This document shows, one piece after another, positions 9,100-18,317 of a DNA stretch of 64,000 nt. Source of the stretch: Bacteroidota bacterium (GTDB lineage Bacteria > Bacteroidota > Bacteroidia > NS11-12g > UBA9320); assembly GCA_947468275.1 (NCBI GenBank), contig CANIKO010000012.1, positions 1-64,000 of the forward strand, given 5' to 3'. The translations under genes and the position numbers were made by a program. The notes under the pieces were generated by a model. The model ran no database searches and was not told the DNA's origin. It worked only from the letters and a program-made list of their open reading frames with translations. Within the stretch, counting starts at the first letter, position 1, and every line of letters begins with the position of its first letter.

Positions 9100-10674
9100 T
9101 TAATCAACTAAATTGAAATTCAATACAGGTTCAATTTTTTCAAACTCTAGATTAAAATGATGTAAAACAAAATAATTTCCCACTACAAAATCATTCCGTT
9201 CTTGCTTCTTGTCAAAAAGCTTCTCCTTTATTTTTATTATTCGTGCAAAAACCGGATCTTTTGCTTTAGTCTTTAACTCTTCATCTGATAATTGATTTGA
9301 CAGTCTAATCATTCCTTTTTGTATATCAGATATCTCTTTAAAAATCAAACCAGACTTTATTTCCTTTACCTTTAAGGTTTCACTCAAATGTTCAATACTA
9401 GATTGAATTGAATTTAATATATTGGATATGTTATGTGAATCATCTTTAATTAACTCATTATAAAGATCTACTAATTTCTTCTCATCCTGAAATAATTGCC
9501 ACCATTTCAAACCTATTTTATTAAAAGAATCAAAATTCTTATTTGAAATATATAAAACTGAATCCCTTTGAATTAAGGCAGGAAATTGAATCCCTAATTT
9601 TTGAAAAGTTTCTTGCAAGGGTAACCAATATTCCAATTCGGCACCACCCCCTAGATATAAAATATTTGGCAAAATAGTTTCTTGATAAAGTGGTCGGGTA
9701 ATAACATTAGGGCTAAGTTTATCAATGTGTTGTAAAATAATTTCCAAAGTCAATTCTTCATCAGAATCACCTTTTACTATTTTACTATTTTTAATCTTTA
9801 ATTTAATGCGTTTGCTATTTTCTAACCAAAAAAAGTTGATTTCCTGGGCATTTACACGGGGTTCAAAGCCGTGTTTCTTTATTATACTATTTTGCTCGTT
9901 ATAATTATTAAATAATATTTTCTCCTCTATTTCCCTTTTTGATATCTCAGCAAAACTTTGCTTTAAACGCTTATCATCAGGATCTACAATTAGTAATCCT
10001 TCTTCTCCAAAAATTTCATTTAACAAACTTCGAGTGGCAGCAGCCAAAGTTCTGTCGCTTTTATAATGGCTTCTGAAAAGTTTAAAAAGCTTAATATTTT
10101 CCGCGGTTTTATCCGCTCTTTCTTCAATTTTGTCAATTAATTCAGGTAATCCTTTACAAAGTATCCTCCCAACTGCATTACCTGCCTCTGCTTCCCAGGT
10201 ATGCGTTTCCCCATAAAGTTTAATATAATTTATTTCATTTAAATCATGATCCTCACTAGCCATCCAAAAAACAGGAACGGCTTTGATTCCATTATTCGAA
10301 GCATTAAAATTCTTAACATGCCTTAGCAATGACTGAATTTTATAAATAAAAAATAAAGGTCCTAAAAAAATATGTATTTGCTGGCCAGTTGTAAATGAAA
10401 AAGTACTAGACTCCTTTAAATCAAGAATGTTTCGGTAAACTTGAGAATTTTCGTTTAACTCAACACTATCCTTTTTATATTGATTTAATAGTACTTCAAC
10501 TAAAATATTCCGATTTTCTAAACTAAAATTTTTGGATTTAGCCAATTTAAATATCCCTTCATAATCCGTTACAAGTGGATTATTAATACCAATATCTTTT
10601 CCCAACAAATAATCCTTAGCCAACTCACTAACATAAGGGGTTTCAGTTATTGGTATAAATTCGTTTTTAGTCAT
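9100..10674 (-). CDS. bshC: Bacillithiol biosynthesis cysteine-adding enzyme BshC
   Basis: BshC joins cysteine to glucosamine-malate in the last step of bacillithiol synthesis. The 524-residue length is typical. Recognisable family stretches are FTTGQQIHIFLGPLFFIYK, VPVFWMASEDHDLNEIN with the ASEDHD motif in the Rossmann-like core, and YLGGGAELEYWLPL. A coiled-coil region (about 400-470) follows as in the crystal structure of the Bacillus enzyme. Its start overlaps the end of rimO by 8 bp, so it is the last gene of the rpmB-rpmG-DUF4295-ftsY-rimO-bshC run. The partner genes bshA and bshB are not in the window. Confidence 0.9.
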   Translation of the reverse strand: MTKNEFIPITETPYVSELAKDYLLGKDIGINNPLVTDYEGIFKLAKSKNFSLENRNILVEVLLNQYKKDSVELNENSQVYRNILDLKESSTFSFTTGQQIHIFLGPLFFIYKIQSLLRHVKNFNASNNGIKAVPVFWMASEDHDLNEINYIKLYGETHTWEAEAGNAVGRILCKGLPELIDKIEERADKTAENIKLFKLFRSHYKSDRTLAAATRSLLNEIFGEEGLLIVDPDDKRLKQSFAEISKREIEEKILFNNYNEQNSIIKKHGFEPRVNAQEINFFWLENSKRIKLKIKNSKIVKGDSDEELTLEIILQHIDKLSPNVITRPLYQETILPNILYLGGGAELEYWLPLQETFQKLGIQFPALIQRDSVLYISNKNFDSFNKIGLKWWQLFQDEKKLVDLYNELIKDDSHNISNILNSIQSSIEHLSETLKVKEIKSGLIFKEISDIQKGMIRLSNQLSDEELKTKAKDPVFARIIKIKEKLFDKKQERNDFVVGNYFVLHHFNLEFEKIEPVLNFNLVD

Positions 10675-11983
10675 TTACGATAGTTCCGTAAAGGTCAAAA
10701 TCTTCGGCACTTGTAATTTTCACATTGGCAAAATCTCCAATTCGTGCAAAGTTATCTTTTTTCAAAACCAATACTTCATTATCTACTTCAGGCGAATCAG
10801 CTTCAGACCTTCCCACAAAATAGTTCCCATCCACTCTATCAAATAGAACTTTATAGACGTTGCCAATTTTTTCTTCATTCTTTTTTAAGGAAATTTCTTG
10901 CTGCAAATTCATCAATTCGTCAGCACGTTCTTCCTTTATCTCTGCAGGAATGTCATCTAACAAAGAATAGGCATGAGTGTTATCTTCATGAGAATAGGTA
11001 AAAACACCCAACCTATCAAACTCATAAGATTCAACAAATTTCATTAATTCTTTAAAATCAGCATCCGTTTCGCCCGGATGACCTAATAACATGGTTGTTC
11101 TTAAAGATATTCCTGGAACCTTTTCTCTTATGGTATCAATTAATTCCATGGTTCGGCGTTTTGTGATGCCTCTCCGCATGGTTTTTAACATATTATCGGA
11201 AATATGCTGCAATGGAATATCTAAATAATTACAAATATTATCGCGTTTGGCCATAACCTCTAGTGCATCCATCGGAAATTGTGATGGGTAGGCATAATGT
11301 AAACGAATCCAATCTATCCCTTCCACATCTGCAAGGTGATTTAACAAATCTGCTAACTTACGTTCGCCATATAAATCCAATCCATAATAGGTTGAATCCT
11401 GAGCAATTAACAATAGTTCTTTCACCCCTGAACGAGCCAACCCTTTGGCTTCTTTCACCAAATCCTCAATCGATTTGGAAACATGATTTCCACGCATTAA
11501 AGGTATGGCACAAAAGGAACAAGGGCGATTACATCCTTCTGAAATTTTAAAATAAGCATAGTGTGAAGGAGTAGTTATGAGTCTCTCTCCAATCAATTCG
11601 TGCTTGTAGTCAGCCCCTAATGTTTTTAATAATTGAGGAAGCTCTAGAGTACCAAACCACGAATCAACTTGAGGTATTTCAGCTGCTAAATCATCTTTAT
11701 AACGATGAGAAAGACATCCGGTTACATATAATTTATCAATATTTCCTTTTTCTTTTTCCTCTACATATTGCAATATGGTATCTATACTTTCTTGTTTGGC
11801 AGTTTCAATAAACCCACAAGTATTAACCACGATAATATTGGCATCATCCTTTGCCGATTCATGATGGGCATCCATTTTATTTCCTTTTAGTTGGCTCAAA
11901 AGAATTTCTGAATCCACCAAATTTTTTGAACAACCGAGGGTAATAATATTTATCTTATTTTTAACTCTTGTTTTTGTTTTCAT
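10667..11983 (-). CDS. rimO: Ribosomal protein S12 methylthiotransferase
   Basis: RimO is a radical-SAM enzyme that methylthiolates an aspartate of ribosomal protein uS12. The N-terminal UPF0004 domain holds the three auxiliary-cluster cysteines Cys18, Cys56 and Cys90. The radical-SAM cysteines are Cys151, Cys155 and Cys158 (GCNRPCSFC). A C-terminal TRAM domain covers about 375-438. LGHPGETDADF and LGVFTYSHEDNT are RimO hallmarks that separate it from MiaB. It lies 58 bp after ftsY on the same strand and overlaps bshC. Confidence 0.95.
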   Translation of the reverse strand: MKTKTRVKNKINIITLGCSKNLVDSEILLSQLKGNKMDAHHESAKDDANIIVVNTCGFIETAKQESIDTILQYVEEKEKGNIDKLYVTGCLSHRYKDDLAAEIPQVDSWFGTLELPQLLKTLGADYKHELIGERLITTPSHYAYFKISEGCNRPCSFCAIPLMRGNHVSKSIEDLVKEAKGLARSGVKELLLIAQDSTYYGLDLYGERKLADLLNHLADVEGIDWIRLHYAYPSQFPMDALEVMAKRDNICNYLDIPLQHISDNMLKTMRRGITKRRTMELIDTIREKVPGISLRTTMLLGHPGETDADFKELMKFVESYEFDRLGVFTYSHEDNTHAYSLLDDIPAEIKEERADELMNLQQEISLKKNEEKIGNVYKVLFDRVDGNYFVGRSEADSPEVDNEVLVLKKDNFARIGDFANVKITSAEDFDLYGTIVND

Positions 11984-12041
11984 GCGGTTATTAATATTTA
12001 CTTTTTTTATAGGTCTGATGGAATGCTTCGCATTTCATACT

Positions 12042-12992
12042 TTACCCAAATATTGATTCAACATAAATCTCGGGATCAAAAACCTGCAAGTCGGTCATTT
12101 TTTCTCCCACTCCAATATATTTAACCGGTATTTTAAACTGGTCAGAAATACCAATCACTACGCCACCTTTGGCCGTTCCATCCAATTTTGTTATAGCTAA
12201 CGCATTTACTTCTGTTGCCGCCGTAAATTGTTTGGCTTGTTCAAACGCATTTTGACCAGTAGTTCCATCCAACACTAGAAGAATTTCGTGTGGTAAATCT
12301 TCCCGCACTTTTTGCATTACTCTTTTTATTTTGGACAATTCATTCATCAAATTCACTTTGTTGTGCAATCGTCCTGCAGTATCAATTATAACTACATCAG
12401 CTTCATTTTCGCAACCATATTTCACAGCTTCATAAGCCACCGCCGCAGGGTCGGTATTCATTCCTTTTGAAATAAACTCAACACCTGAACGTTCACTCCA
12501 TATTTTCAATTGATCAACAGCTGCAGCTCTGAAGGTATCACCCGCCCCTAAAACAACTTTTAATCCTTCGTTTTTAAATTTATTGGCCAGTTTACCTATA
12601 GTTGTTGTTTTTCCAACTCCATTTACTCCAACAACCATTATTACATAAGGTTTTGCAGTAATGCCAATTTTCAACTTTTCATTATGAGATTGTAGTAGAT
12701 TACTAATTTCTTCTTTTAAAATTCTGTTTAAATCATTGACCCCAGTATATTTTTCCTCAGCCACCCTACTCTCAAATTGTTTAATAATTTTTAATGTAGT
12801 TGCTATACCAACATCTGCTGATACCAAGGTCTCCTCCAAGTCATCCAAAAAATCATCATCAATTTTGGTCCTTCCAAAAAAGGTAGTTGAAAGTTTAGAA
12901 AGAAAACTAGTTTTAGTTTTTTCTAGTCCTTTATTTAGGCTTTCCTTTTCTTCCTCGGTTTTATTGCGTTTAAAAAAATCAAAAATTCCCAT
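12042..12992 (-). CDS. ftsY: Signal recognition particle receptor FtsY
   Basis: FtsY is the membrane-bound SRP receptor GTPase for cotranslational targeting. It has a short charged N terminus, the N helical domain (about 30-105) and the G domain. The P-loop GVNGVGKT is at 122-129, followed by GDTFRAAA, DTAGR, TKLDGTAKGG and the closing GVGEKMTDL. At 316 residues it is the compact form without the long acidic A domain of E. coli. Its own start lies behind a hairpin at 13025-13056 that separates it from the ribosomal genes upstream. Confidence 0.95.
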   Translation of the reverse strand: MGIFDFFKRNKTEEEKESLNKGLEKTKTSFLSKLSTTFFGRTKIDDDFLDDLEETLVSADVGIATTLKIIKQFESRVAEEKYTGVNDLNRILKEEISNLLQSHNEKLKIGITAKPYVIMVVGVNGVGKTTTIGKLANKFKNEGLKVVLGAGDTFRAAAVDQLKIWSERSGVEFISKGMNTDPAAVAYEAVKYGCENEADVVIIDTAGRLHNKVNLMNELSKIKRVMQKVREDLPHEILLVLDGTTGQNAFEQAKQFTAATEVNALAITKLDGTAKGGVVIGISDQFKIPVKYIGVGEKMTDLQVFDPEIYVESIFG

Positions 12993-13024
12993 TGGTTTTA
13001 CATTTTAAAACAAACTAAAAAATA

Positions 13025-13056
13025 AAAGGCTTTCCGTAATAATTCGGAAAGCCTTT
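13025..13056 (-). terminator. Hairpin between DUF4295 gene and ftsY
   Basis: A 12-bp perfect stem pairs 13025-13036 with 13045-13056 and has an 8-base loop. The reverse strand continues with a T-rich end. It would attenuate or end transcription of rpmB-rpmG-DUF4295 before ftsY. Confidence 0.75.
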
Positions 13057-13077
13057 AAAAAAAATCATTATTATAAA

Positions 13078-13227
13078 TTATTTAAAAGTTTCTTTTACCA
13101 TCTCTGATGGCATCATTTCTGATTTAAAGGTGTAAGCTCCTGTTTTAGGGCTTTTTACGGCTCTAATTACTTTGGCCCATTCTTTTCCGGTTCCGGTTTT
13201 TAGTGTTGCAACAACTTTCTTTGCCAT
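13078..13227 (-). CDS. DUF4295 small basic protein, ribosomal operon
   Basis: A 49-residue basic protein starting MAKKVVATLKTGTGKEW and ending EMVKETFK. It matches the DUF4295 family, a Bacteroidota-specific small protein always found behind rpmB and rpmG and found associated with ribosomes. The start at 13227 lies 3 bp after the rpmG stop, so it is cotranscribed with it. Confidence 0.9.
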   Translation of the reverse strand: MAKKVVATLKTGTGKEWAKVIRAVKSPKTGAYTFKSEMMPSEMVKETFK

Positions 13228-13230
13228 GGC

Positions 13231-13413
13231 TTATTTTATTTCTTTATGGATTGTTTTACGTTTCAGTATGGGATTGAATTTTTTCAACTCCAACCTTTCA
13301 GTCGTATTCTTTTTATTTTTAGTGGTAATGTAGCGAGATGTTCCAGGCATACCACTATTTTTATGCTCTGTGCATTCCATAATTACCTGTACTCGGTTTC
13401 CTTTTTTTGCCAT
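13231..13413 (-). CDS. rpmG: 50S ribosomal protein L33
   Basis: This 60-residue basic protein ([18 protein letters not shown], then [15 protein letters not shown]) is a standard bL33 of the cysteine-poor type with a single Cys. It sits between rpmB and the DUF4295 gene. Confidence 0.95.
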   Translation of the reverse strand: MAKKGNRVQVIMECTEHKNSGMPGTSRYITTKNKKNTTERLELKKFNPILKRKTIHKEIK

Positions 13414-13419
13414 TACTAA

Positions 13420-13653
13420 TTATATTTTTCCTTTGGTAAATAAATTATTCAAACAAGCAGAAATCCCTTTCTTATTAATTGTTCTAAGCGCACTAGTAGA
13501 TACTTTTAAAGTAATCCACTCACCTTCTTCTGGAATGAAGAATCTTTTTGTTTGCAAATTGGCGTAAAAACGACGCTTAGTTTTCGCATTTGAAAACGAC
13601 ACGTTATTTCCTGACATTGCTTTCTTTCCTGTTAAATCACAAACCCTTGACAT
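13420..13653 (-). CDS. rpmB: 50S ribosomal protein L28
   Basis: This 77-residue bL28 has the typical start MSRVCDLTGKKAMSGNNVS and the N-terminal SNAKTKRRFYANLQTKRF block. It is the first gene of the reverse-strand operon and is followed by rpmG after 6 bp. The 282 bp upstream (13654-13935) hold no gene that I recognise. Confidence 0.95.
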   Translation of the reverse strand: MSRVCDLTGKKAMSGNNVSFSNAKTKRRFYANLQTKRFFIPEEGEWITLKVSTSALRTINKKGISACLNNLFTKGKI

Positions 13654-13935
13654 TTCTGGTTATTTTTTTGGGACTGCAAAAGTGGTTATTTTATTTAAAA
13701 TTACCAAGCCTATTTTTAAAATATTTTTATTTCTCTGTTTCTGGCAATTATTATAATTCATACTTCCAAAAAACACCTATTTAAAAGCCTAAACCATTAG
13801 TGGATTTGTTAACGGTCAAATATGTAAATTCCATTATTAATACTTACATACGGTTTTCTATTGAGCGTAAGTTCTACTAAAGGGAATTCACATTGACACT
13901 TATTTTGATCTTCCTTACTGGCATTTTTGTCATAA

Positions 13936-14283
13936 TTAGCAAATTAAAGTATCCTTTTCACCATTAGGCCAATGAATGTAATAATTTTTGATTTTTGAAA
14001 TAGCACTCATTTGAACAATATCTCCTATTGAAAAGTAATATTTAACATTCTTATTTGTAGATAAAATTATGTAACTCATTTTCTTTTCAAAACCTAGGCT
14101 GTCGTATAAAATAACATTTTTTACATTTCCAAAATTCATAGAATCCTTTGGGTATAATTTAAATAATAAGTTTGAATCGGATAATGAAAATAGTAATGGC
14201 CGAGGTAAAGGAAAATCACTATTAACTGACTCATCTTTGCATCCAAACCCTATAATTAGTAATAATAATAATGTATTTTTCAT
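13936..14283 (-). CDS. Small putative lipoprotein
   Basis: The 115-residue product has a hydrophobic start ending LIIGFGCKDES, a lipobox with Cys near residue 15. No known domain is seen. It begins 5 bp after the stop of the C10 protease gene, so it is probably cotranscribed. In C10 (streptopain-like) loci a small secreted inhibitor often follows the protease gene. This protein is a candidate for such a partner by position only. Confidence 0.65.
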   Translation of the reverse strand: MKNTLLLLLIIGFGCKDESVNSDFPLPRPLLFSLSDSNLLFKLYPKDSMNFGNVKNVILYDSLGFEKKMSYIILSTNKNVKYYFSIGDIVQMSAISKIKNYYIHWPNGEKDTLIC

Positions 14284-14288
14284 GATTA

Positions 14289-15539
14289 TTAGGGAATTAG
14301 ATTATAAACCATTTGATTAGCATACTTATAATTTCTATCATTACCAGAAATATACCAATTTGTGCAGCGAAACCAACCGTTATAATCATCTCCCGATTGA
14401 GCTAAAGTTGTTGCATCCACTTCATGCCACCCCCAATTCATATCAAATAATTCATAAGTAAACACACCACAATTATTTTTTGAAGTAACCCCATCACATA
14501 CCCACGTATGTCCGTGTTCATAGTTATATTTCGGTTTCCAAAACTGCCACCATTTTTTATTTGTTGCTGTTTGTACCAAATACCCAGTTAATATTACAGG
14601 TTTGTTGCTTAAAATATTAGAAATAACAGTGGATGAATTGTAATCACCGTGGTCGCTGTTTGAATAATCATACCAAACAGTAAATACATTTTTATAATCG
14701 TTCCATTGAGCACCTGATTTGTCACAACCATAATTCATATTAACCCTATCACCCACTTCTTTAAGAAAGCCTGAAAGATATGCATTACCGTGATTGGCAG
14801 GCATACTGCTATAGTTATACCCTGTGCAACATCCTGTTTTATGGAAATAATGCAATACCTGACCAACAGCTACGGCAACACACCCAGCCAATTTATGCGT
14901 TACGACAACACCTGTCGTACAGGTTCCTGTATTATTATTGTAGGTTGCATCTTGCCCCCATGTAGCATTCAATAAGGGGCCTTTTATTTGTGTAGTAATA
15001 CCTGAACATGGAGGAGAGGATTCTGCAATACGCGGTAAAATTGGTTTCCCAATAAGACTTATTGCCAAGTTATTGCTGGTTTGTTCGGTATTCCAAGCAT
15101 ATACTCCTTGTGTTATATTGTCATAATCACCCGAACGTAACATGTTAATACTTTCGATACTGGCATCTATCCACATGCCCAAGCCACCAGGGATACTATC
15201 AGGGGTAAAACCACCATGTGCATCAAATGCCATAATAGGCTCACATCTATAATCAGCACTTAATATTAGCCAGCCACTATCGGCATAATTAAAAACCCAC
15301 ATGCACGGTATTTCATTTTCATCTAATATTGGGTATTCGGTTTCTATTTCTCTTTCCAATTCGCCATGGTATGAAGTATCGGCTGCATTCATATGACTTG
15401 CATATATTTCAGCTACTTCTAAGGGTACAAAAAAAGAATCCGCTAGAACAGTATATGCTTGATTTTTGATTTGATTTTCAGAACTGGGCTTAGCCTTATC
15501 CTTTTTACATTGTAGAGCAAAAATTACGATTACTGCCAT
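14289..15539 (-). CDS. C10 family (streptopain-like) cysteine protease, probable lipoprotein
   Basis: Secreted papain-fold protease of family C10 (SpeB/interpain/PrtT group). The N-terminal about 180 residues are the inhibitory Spi-type propeptide. The catalytic Cys220 lies in LAGCVAVAVGQVL and His344 in HGHTWVCDG, followed by the FDMNWGW stretch that closes the active site. No T9SS domain is present at the C terminus. The start is odd: the signal sequence MAVIVIFALQC is very short, with a stop a few codons upstream. An IS21 end lies only about 40 bp upstream. The insertion may have removed the native N terminus or promoter, or a start is simply unusual. Confidence 0.8.
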   Translation of the reverse strand: MAVIVIFALQCKKDKAKPSSENQIKNQAYTVLADSFFVPLEVAEIYASHMNAADTSYHGELEREIETEYPILDENEIPCMWVFNYADSGWLILSADYRCEPIMAFDAHGGFTPDSIPGGLGMWIDASIESINMLRSGDYDNITQGVYAWNTEQTSNNLAISLIGKPILPRIAESSPPCSGITTQIKGPLLNATWGQDATYNNNTGTCTTGVVVTHKLAGCVAVAVGQVLHYFHKTGCCTGYNYSSMPANHGNAYLSGFLKEVGDRVNMNYGCDKSGAQWNDYKNVFTVWYDYSNSDHGDYNSSTVISNILSNKPVILTGYLVQTATNKKWWQFWKPKYNYEHGHTWVCDGVTSKNNCGVFTYELFDMNWGWHEVDATTLAQSGDDYNGWFRCTNWYISGNDRNYKYANQMVYNLIP

Positions 15540-15578
15540 TAAATTTTAAAACTAAGATTACCTTTTAAGCTTGTTGCA

Positions 15579-15625
15579 TATTCCGCGTAAAAAGACCCAC
15601 CTATTCCGTGGCAAAAAGGTCCACT
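15579..15625 (-). repeat. IS21 terminal repeats, istB side (two units)
   Basis: Two consecutive about 24-bp units, 15579-15601 and 15602-15625, are inverted relative to those at 18097-18192. In the IS21 family such multiple terminal repeats are IstA binding sites. Confidence 0.75.
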
Positions 15626-15676
15626 AAAGTTAATTTCCTGAATGAAGGTTTTTTCTACCATTTCACTGGTACAATT

Positions 15677-16435
15677 TTAGTTAATTAATTCTAATTGATC
15701 CTCCATATTATTTGGCAACATTTTTCTTAAAGATTCCCCTTTAAGTTCTATCCTGTGAGCACTGTGTATCAAGCGATCCAGAATGGCATCGGCAATGGTT
15801 TGTTCTCCAATAACCTCATACCATTTGTTGACAGGAACTTGTGAAGTAATAATGGTTGATCCTTTACCATGTCGGTCTTCTATGATTTCCATAAGCATCG
15901 CTCGGCTTTGAGCATCGAGGGGTTGTATTCCAAAATCATCAATAATAATCAATTGCTGGCGTTCCATTTTTGCTATTTCGGCAATATAGGAGTTATCTGC
16001 TTTGGCCATTTTTAGCTTCGCAAAAAGTTTACTTGAGTTTAGGTACATAACATGGTATCCAAGTGTACAGGCTTGTTGGCCTAGTGCGGAGGCAAGGTAG
16101 CTTTTGCCAATGCCGGTGCTACCTGTGATAAGGATGTTCTCATTGCGATTAATAAAGGTGCATTCTGCAAGCCTCATAATAAGGTTCTTGTCCAAGCCAC
16201 GATCTGCCTCGAAGAACATCTGTTCAATAGAGGCTTTGTAGCGGAACTTTGCATTGCTTAGCATACGTGCAATCTTTCGGTTATAGCGATCGTCCCACTC
16301 TTCATCTATGAGGTGGGCCACCATTTCATCACTCGTCAGTTGATTTGTTTCTGCTGATTCAAGGCTCAAACGGAAGGCTCTAAGCATTCCGTAAAATTTC
16401 ATACTCTTCATTTTTTCAATAATTTCTGTGTTCAT
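15677..16435 (-). CDS. istB: IS21 helper ATPase IstB
   Basis: The 252-residue AAA+ ATPase related to DnaC assists the IstA transposase in target capture. Walker A is GSTGIGKS at 105-112, Walker B is LIIIDDFG near 165, and the tail RLIHSAHRIELKGES is characteristic of IstB. It follows istA after 27 bp. Intact. Confidence 0.95.
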   Translation of the reverse strand: MNTEIIEKMKSMKFYGMLRAFRLSLESAETNQLTSDEMVAHLIDEEWDDRYNRKIARMLSNAKFRYKASIEQMFFEADRGLDKNLIMRLAECTFINRNENILITGSTGIGKSYLASALGQQACTLGYHVMYLNSSKLFAKLKMAKADNSYIAEIAKMERQQLIIIDDFGIQPLDAQSRAMLMEIIEDRHGKGSTIITSQVPVNKWYEVIGEQTIADAILDRLIHSAHRIELKGESLRKMLPNNMEDQLELIN

Positions 16436-16462
16436 ATTTGTTTTTATTTAATGGTTATTTTT

Positions 16463-18010
16463 TTACTTATAATAATCTTCTCCTCTTATATTATCGTGCT
16501 TAGGCATCGGCGGCAACTCACCTTCTAAATCATATTGATCCAAGTTGCGTTGCAGGATGCTTTCAATAATTTTAAAATTATATACACCATATTGGTGAGC
16601 TCGTTGGCATGCCCGGGTCAACCGGGCATTTCCTACTCGCTTTGCAAAGGAGATTATGCCTTGGCATGATTTATACCCTTGTTCAGGATGTGTTTTTTTC
16701 AACAGTACTTGACGGATATATAATTCCACATCGCTGTGGATTGCAGCGGCAGCCACCAAAAATCGTTCAGGATTCCATTCGGCGATATGCTTGTTGTGGG
16801 TGGCCATATGAGCAGGATCGGTGCTATAATTACCAGGACTTTTAATCCGCTGGTGAGTAGCAATCAACTCGTACTTGTAATAGATTTCAATCTGGGATTT
16901 AGAAAAGAACAGCTTAACCTTCCTTCCTATATTATCATAATGTACGCTGTAGTAATGCTTATCACAATGCAAACAGATATGACCGTTTTTCATTACCGTA
17001 ACCATCGCCGTTTGGCGCATTTCAAAACGCAAGGGATGCAATGGCTGAAGAATTTGTTTTTCAATTTCATTGAATTGATCTTTGCGCGAGTAATTGCGAC
17101 CAACAAAATTGGTTAGGTTAAAATTTTCAAGATAATGTATGATGGCCTCATTGAGCTGGGCTATGGAAGTAAATTGTTTCCCATGCAGGTTGGTAAAAAT
17201 CCTGTTATAAGCAATCTTTACAGCTCCTTCCACCAAGGATTTATCCTTTGGTTTAAAAACCCGTGCCGGTAATACAGACATTCCATAATGTTCAGCAAAG
17301 GCCTCAAAGTTATCGTTCAAACGCGGTTCATAACGGCTGGTTTTGACAACCGCTGACTTTAAATTATCCGGTACAATTGCCACCGGAGCTCCTCCAAAAA
17401 AGTGAAGGGCATTCTCGCAGCAATGGATAAAGTCTTCCATATCCTGACTCTCCACAGCTTCAACATAAGTCATCTGACTTGCACCCAGAATGGCAACAAA
17501 AACTTCAACAGATTTAACTTCGCCTGTGGATGGATCAATAACCTCTAATTTTTTGCCGGTATAATCAACGAACATTTTTTCACCGGCTTTATGAACCATG
17601 TGCATTGATGGATGCGAACGCCCTTTCCAAATCCTGAAGTGCTTGTAAAACCCGGTACTCTGAAAGCCATCAACGTGTTTAAGGGAGTACTCCTGCCACA
17701 GTAGTTTTAAGGTCATGCCAGGCTGCTTTAAACGCTTTTCAGCGTAAGGAAAGAATTTATAAAGTTCCAACTCCCTTTCAGGTGGATCTACTATAATAGG
17801 TTCTTCCAAGAACAAGCTTTCGAGATCCTTGTCATTTAACTTAGAAAGTTCATCCCATGGTGTTTGTAGTTGCTGGAATCGAACTATATACTTCTTGATA
17901 GTATTGCGCGATACCCCAGTTAAATCTCGTATTGTACGTGTACCCTGCTTATGGGTGTAGTATTTGATGATTTGTCTTAATTTGCTCATTTTGATGTTCT
18001 GGTTTGCCAT
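16463..18010 (-). CDS. istA: IS21 transposase IstA
   Basis: The 515-residue DDE transposase has an N-terminal helix-turn-helix (MSKLRQIIKYYTHKQGTR..GVSRNTIKKYI). It has an rve-like catalytic core with Asp in FVDYTGKK, Asp in IVPDNLKSAV and Glu in DKSLVEGAV. A C-terminal Mu-B-like region follows. Full length for the family and without frameshift, so the element may still be active. Confidence 0.95.
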   Translation of the reverse strand: MANQNIKMSKLRQIIKYYTHKQGTRTIRDLTGVSRNTIKKYIVRFQQLQTPWDELSKLNDKDLESLFLEEPIIVDPPERELELYKFFPYAEKRLKQPGMTLKLLWQEYSLKHVDGFQSTGFYKHFRIWKGRSHPSMHMVHKAGEKMFVDYTGKKLEVIDPSTGEVKSVEVFVAILGASQMTYVEAVESQDMEDFIHCCENALHFFGGAPVAIVPDNLKSAVVKTSRYEPRLNDNFEAFAEHYGMSVLPARVFKPKDKSLVEGAVKIAYNRIFTNLHGKQFTSIAQLNEAIIHYLENFNLTNFVGRNYSRKDQFNEIEKQILQPLHPLRFEMRQTAMVTVMKNGHICLHCDKHYYSVHYDNIGRKVKLFFSKSQIEIYYKYELIATHQRIKSPGNYSTDPAHMATHNKHIAEWNPERFLVAAAAIHSDVELYIRQVLLKKTHPEQGYKSCQGIISFAKRVGNARLTRACQRAHQYGVYNFKIIESILQRNLDQYDLEGELPPMPKHDNIRGEDYYK

Positions 18011-18096
18011 AATTCTATTAATTTCGAAGTATGCAAAGCATACTGAAATCTTTGGAAATTATGACCTGCAAAACAGCAGAGCCTTCATTTATTTCA

Positions 18097-18192
18097 GGTG
18101 GACCTTTTTGCCGCGGAATAGGTGGGTCTTTTTGCCGCGGAATAAGTGGACCCTTTTACCACGGATTCAGTGGACCTCTTTGCGCGGATTTT
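18097..18192 (-). repeat. Four tandem 24-bp terminal repeats of the IS21 element (istA side)
   Basis: Units at 18097-18120, 18121-18144, 18145-18168 and 18169-18192 share the pattern RGTGGRCCYTTTTGCCGCGG. The first two differ at only three or so positions, and the outer units are more divergent. The remaining 18193-18317 holds no gene. Confidence 0.8.
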
Positions 18193-18317
18193 CCAAGCTT
18201 GTTGCTTGTTGCTTGTATCATAAGTTAATTTTCATGTAAAACTAACTATTTATAATTAAAAAGTGAAATATTTTTTTGAGGTTATTTATTATTAAATATG
18301 GCCAAAAATTAATTCAA

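Larger units (their letters stand above)
15578..18194 (-). mobile_element. IS21-family insertion sequence, complete
   Basis: istA and istB are both intact on the reverse strand. The ends carry about 24-bp repeats of the type TATTCCGCGGCAAAAAGG: two copies at the istB end (15579-15601, 15602-15625) and, inverted, four tandem copies at the istA end (18097-18192). The 11-bp sequence AAGCTTGTTGC lies on both sides (15567-15577 and 18195-18205), a possible target duplication somewhat longer than usual. Exact ends are estimated to within a few bases. Only one copy is in the window. Confidence 0.85.

Noticed and set aside
13654-13935. Short forward frames between rpmB and the small lipoprotein gene
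   Set aside because: Low-complexity, hydrophobic by AT content, no start context; no gene assigned.
18097-18192. Four regularly spaced 24-bp repeats, CRISPR-like at first sight
   Set aside because: The units are directly adjacent without spacers, and inverted copies lie at the other end of the IS21 element, so they are transposon ends.
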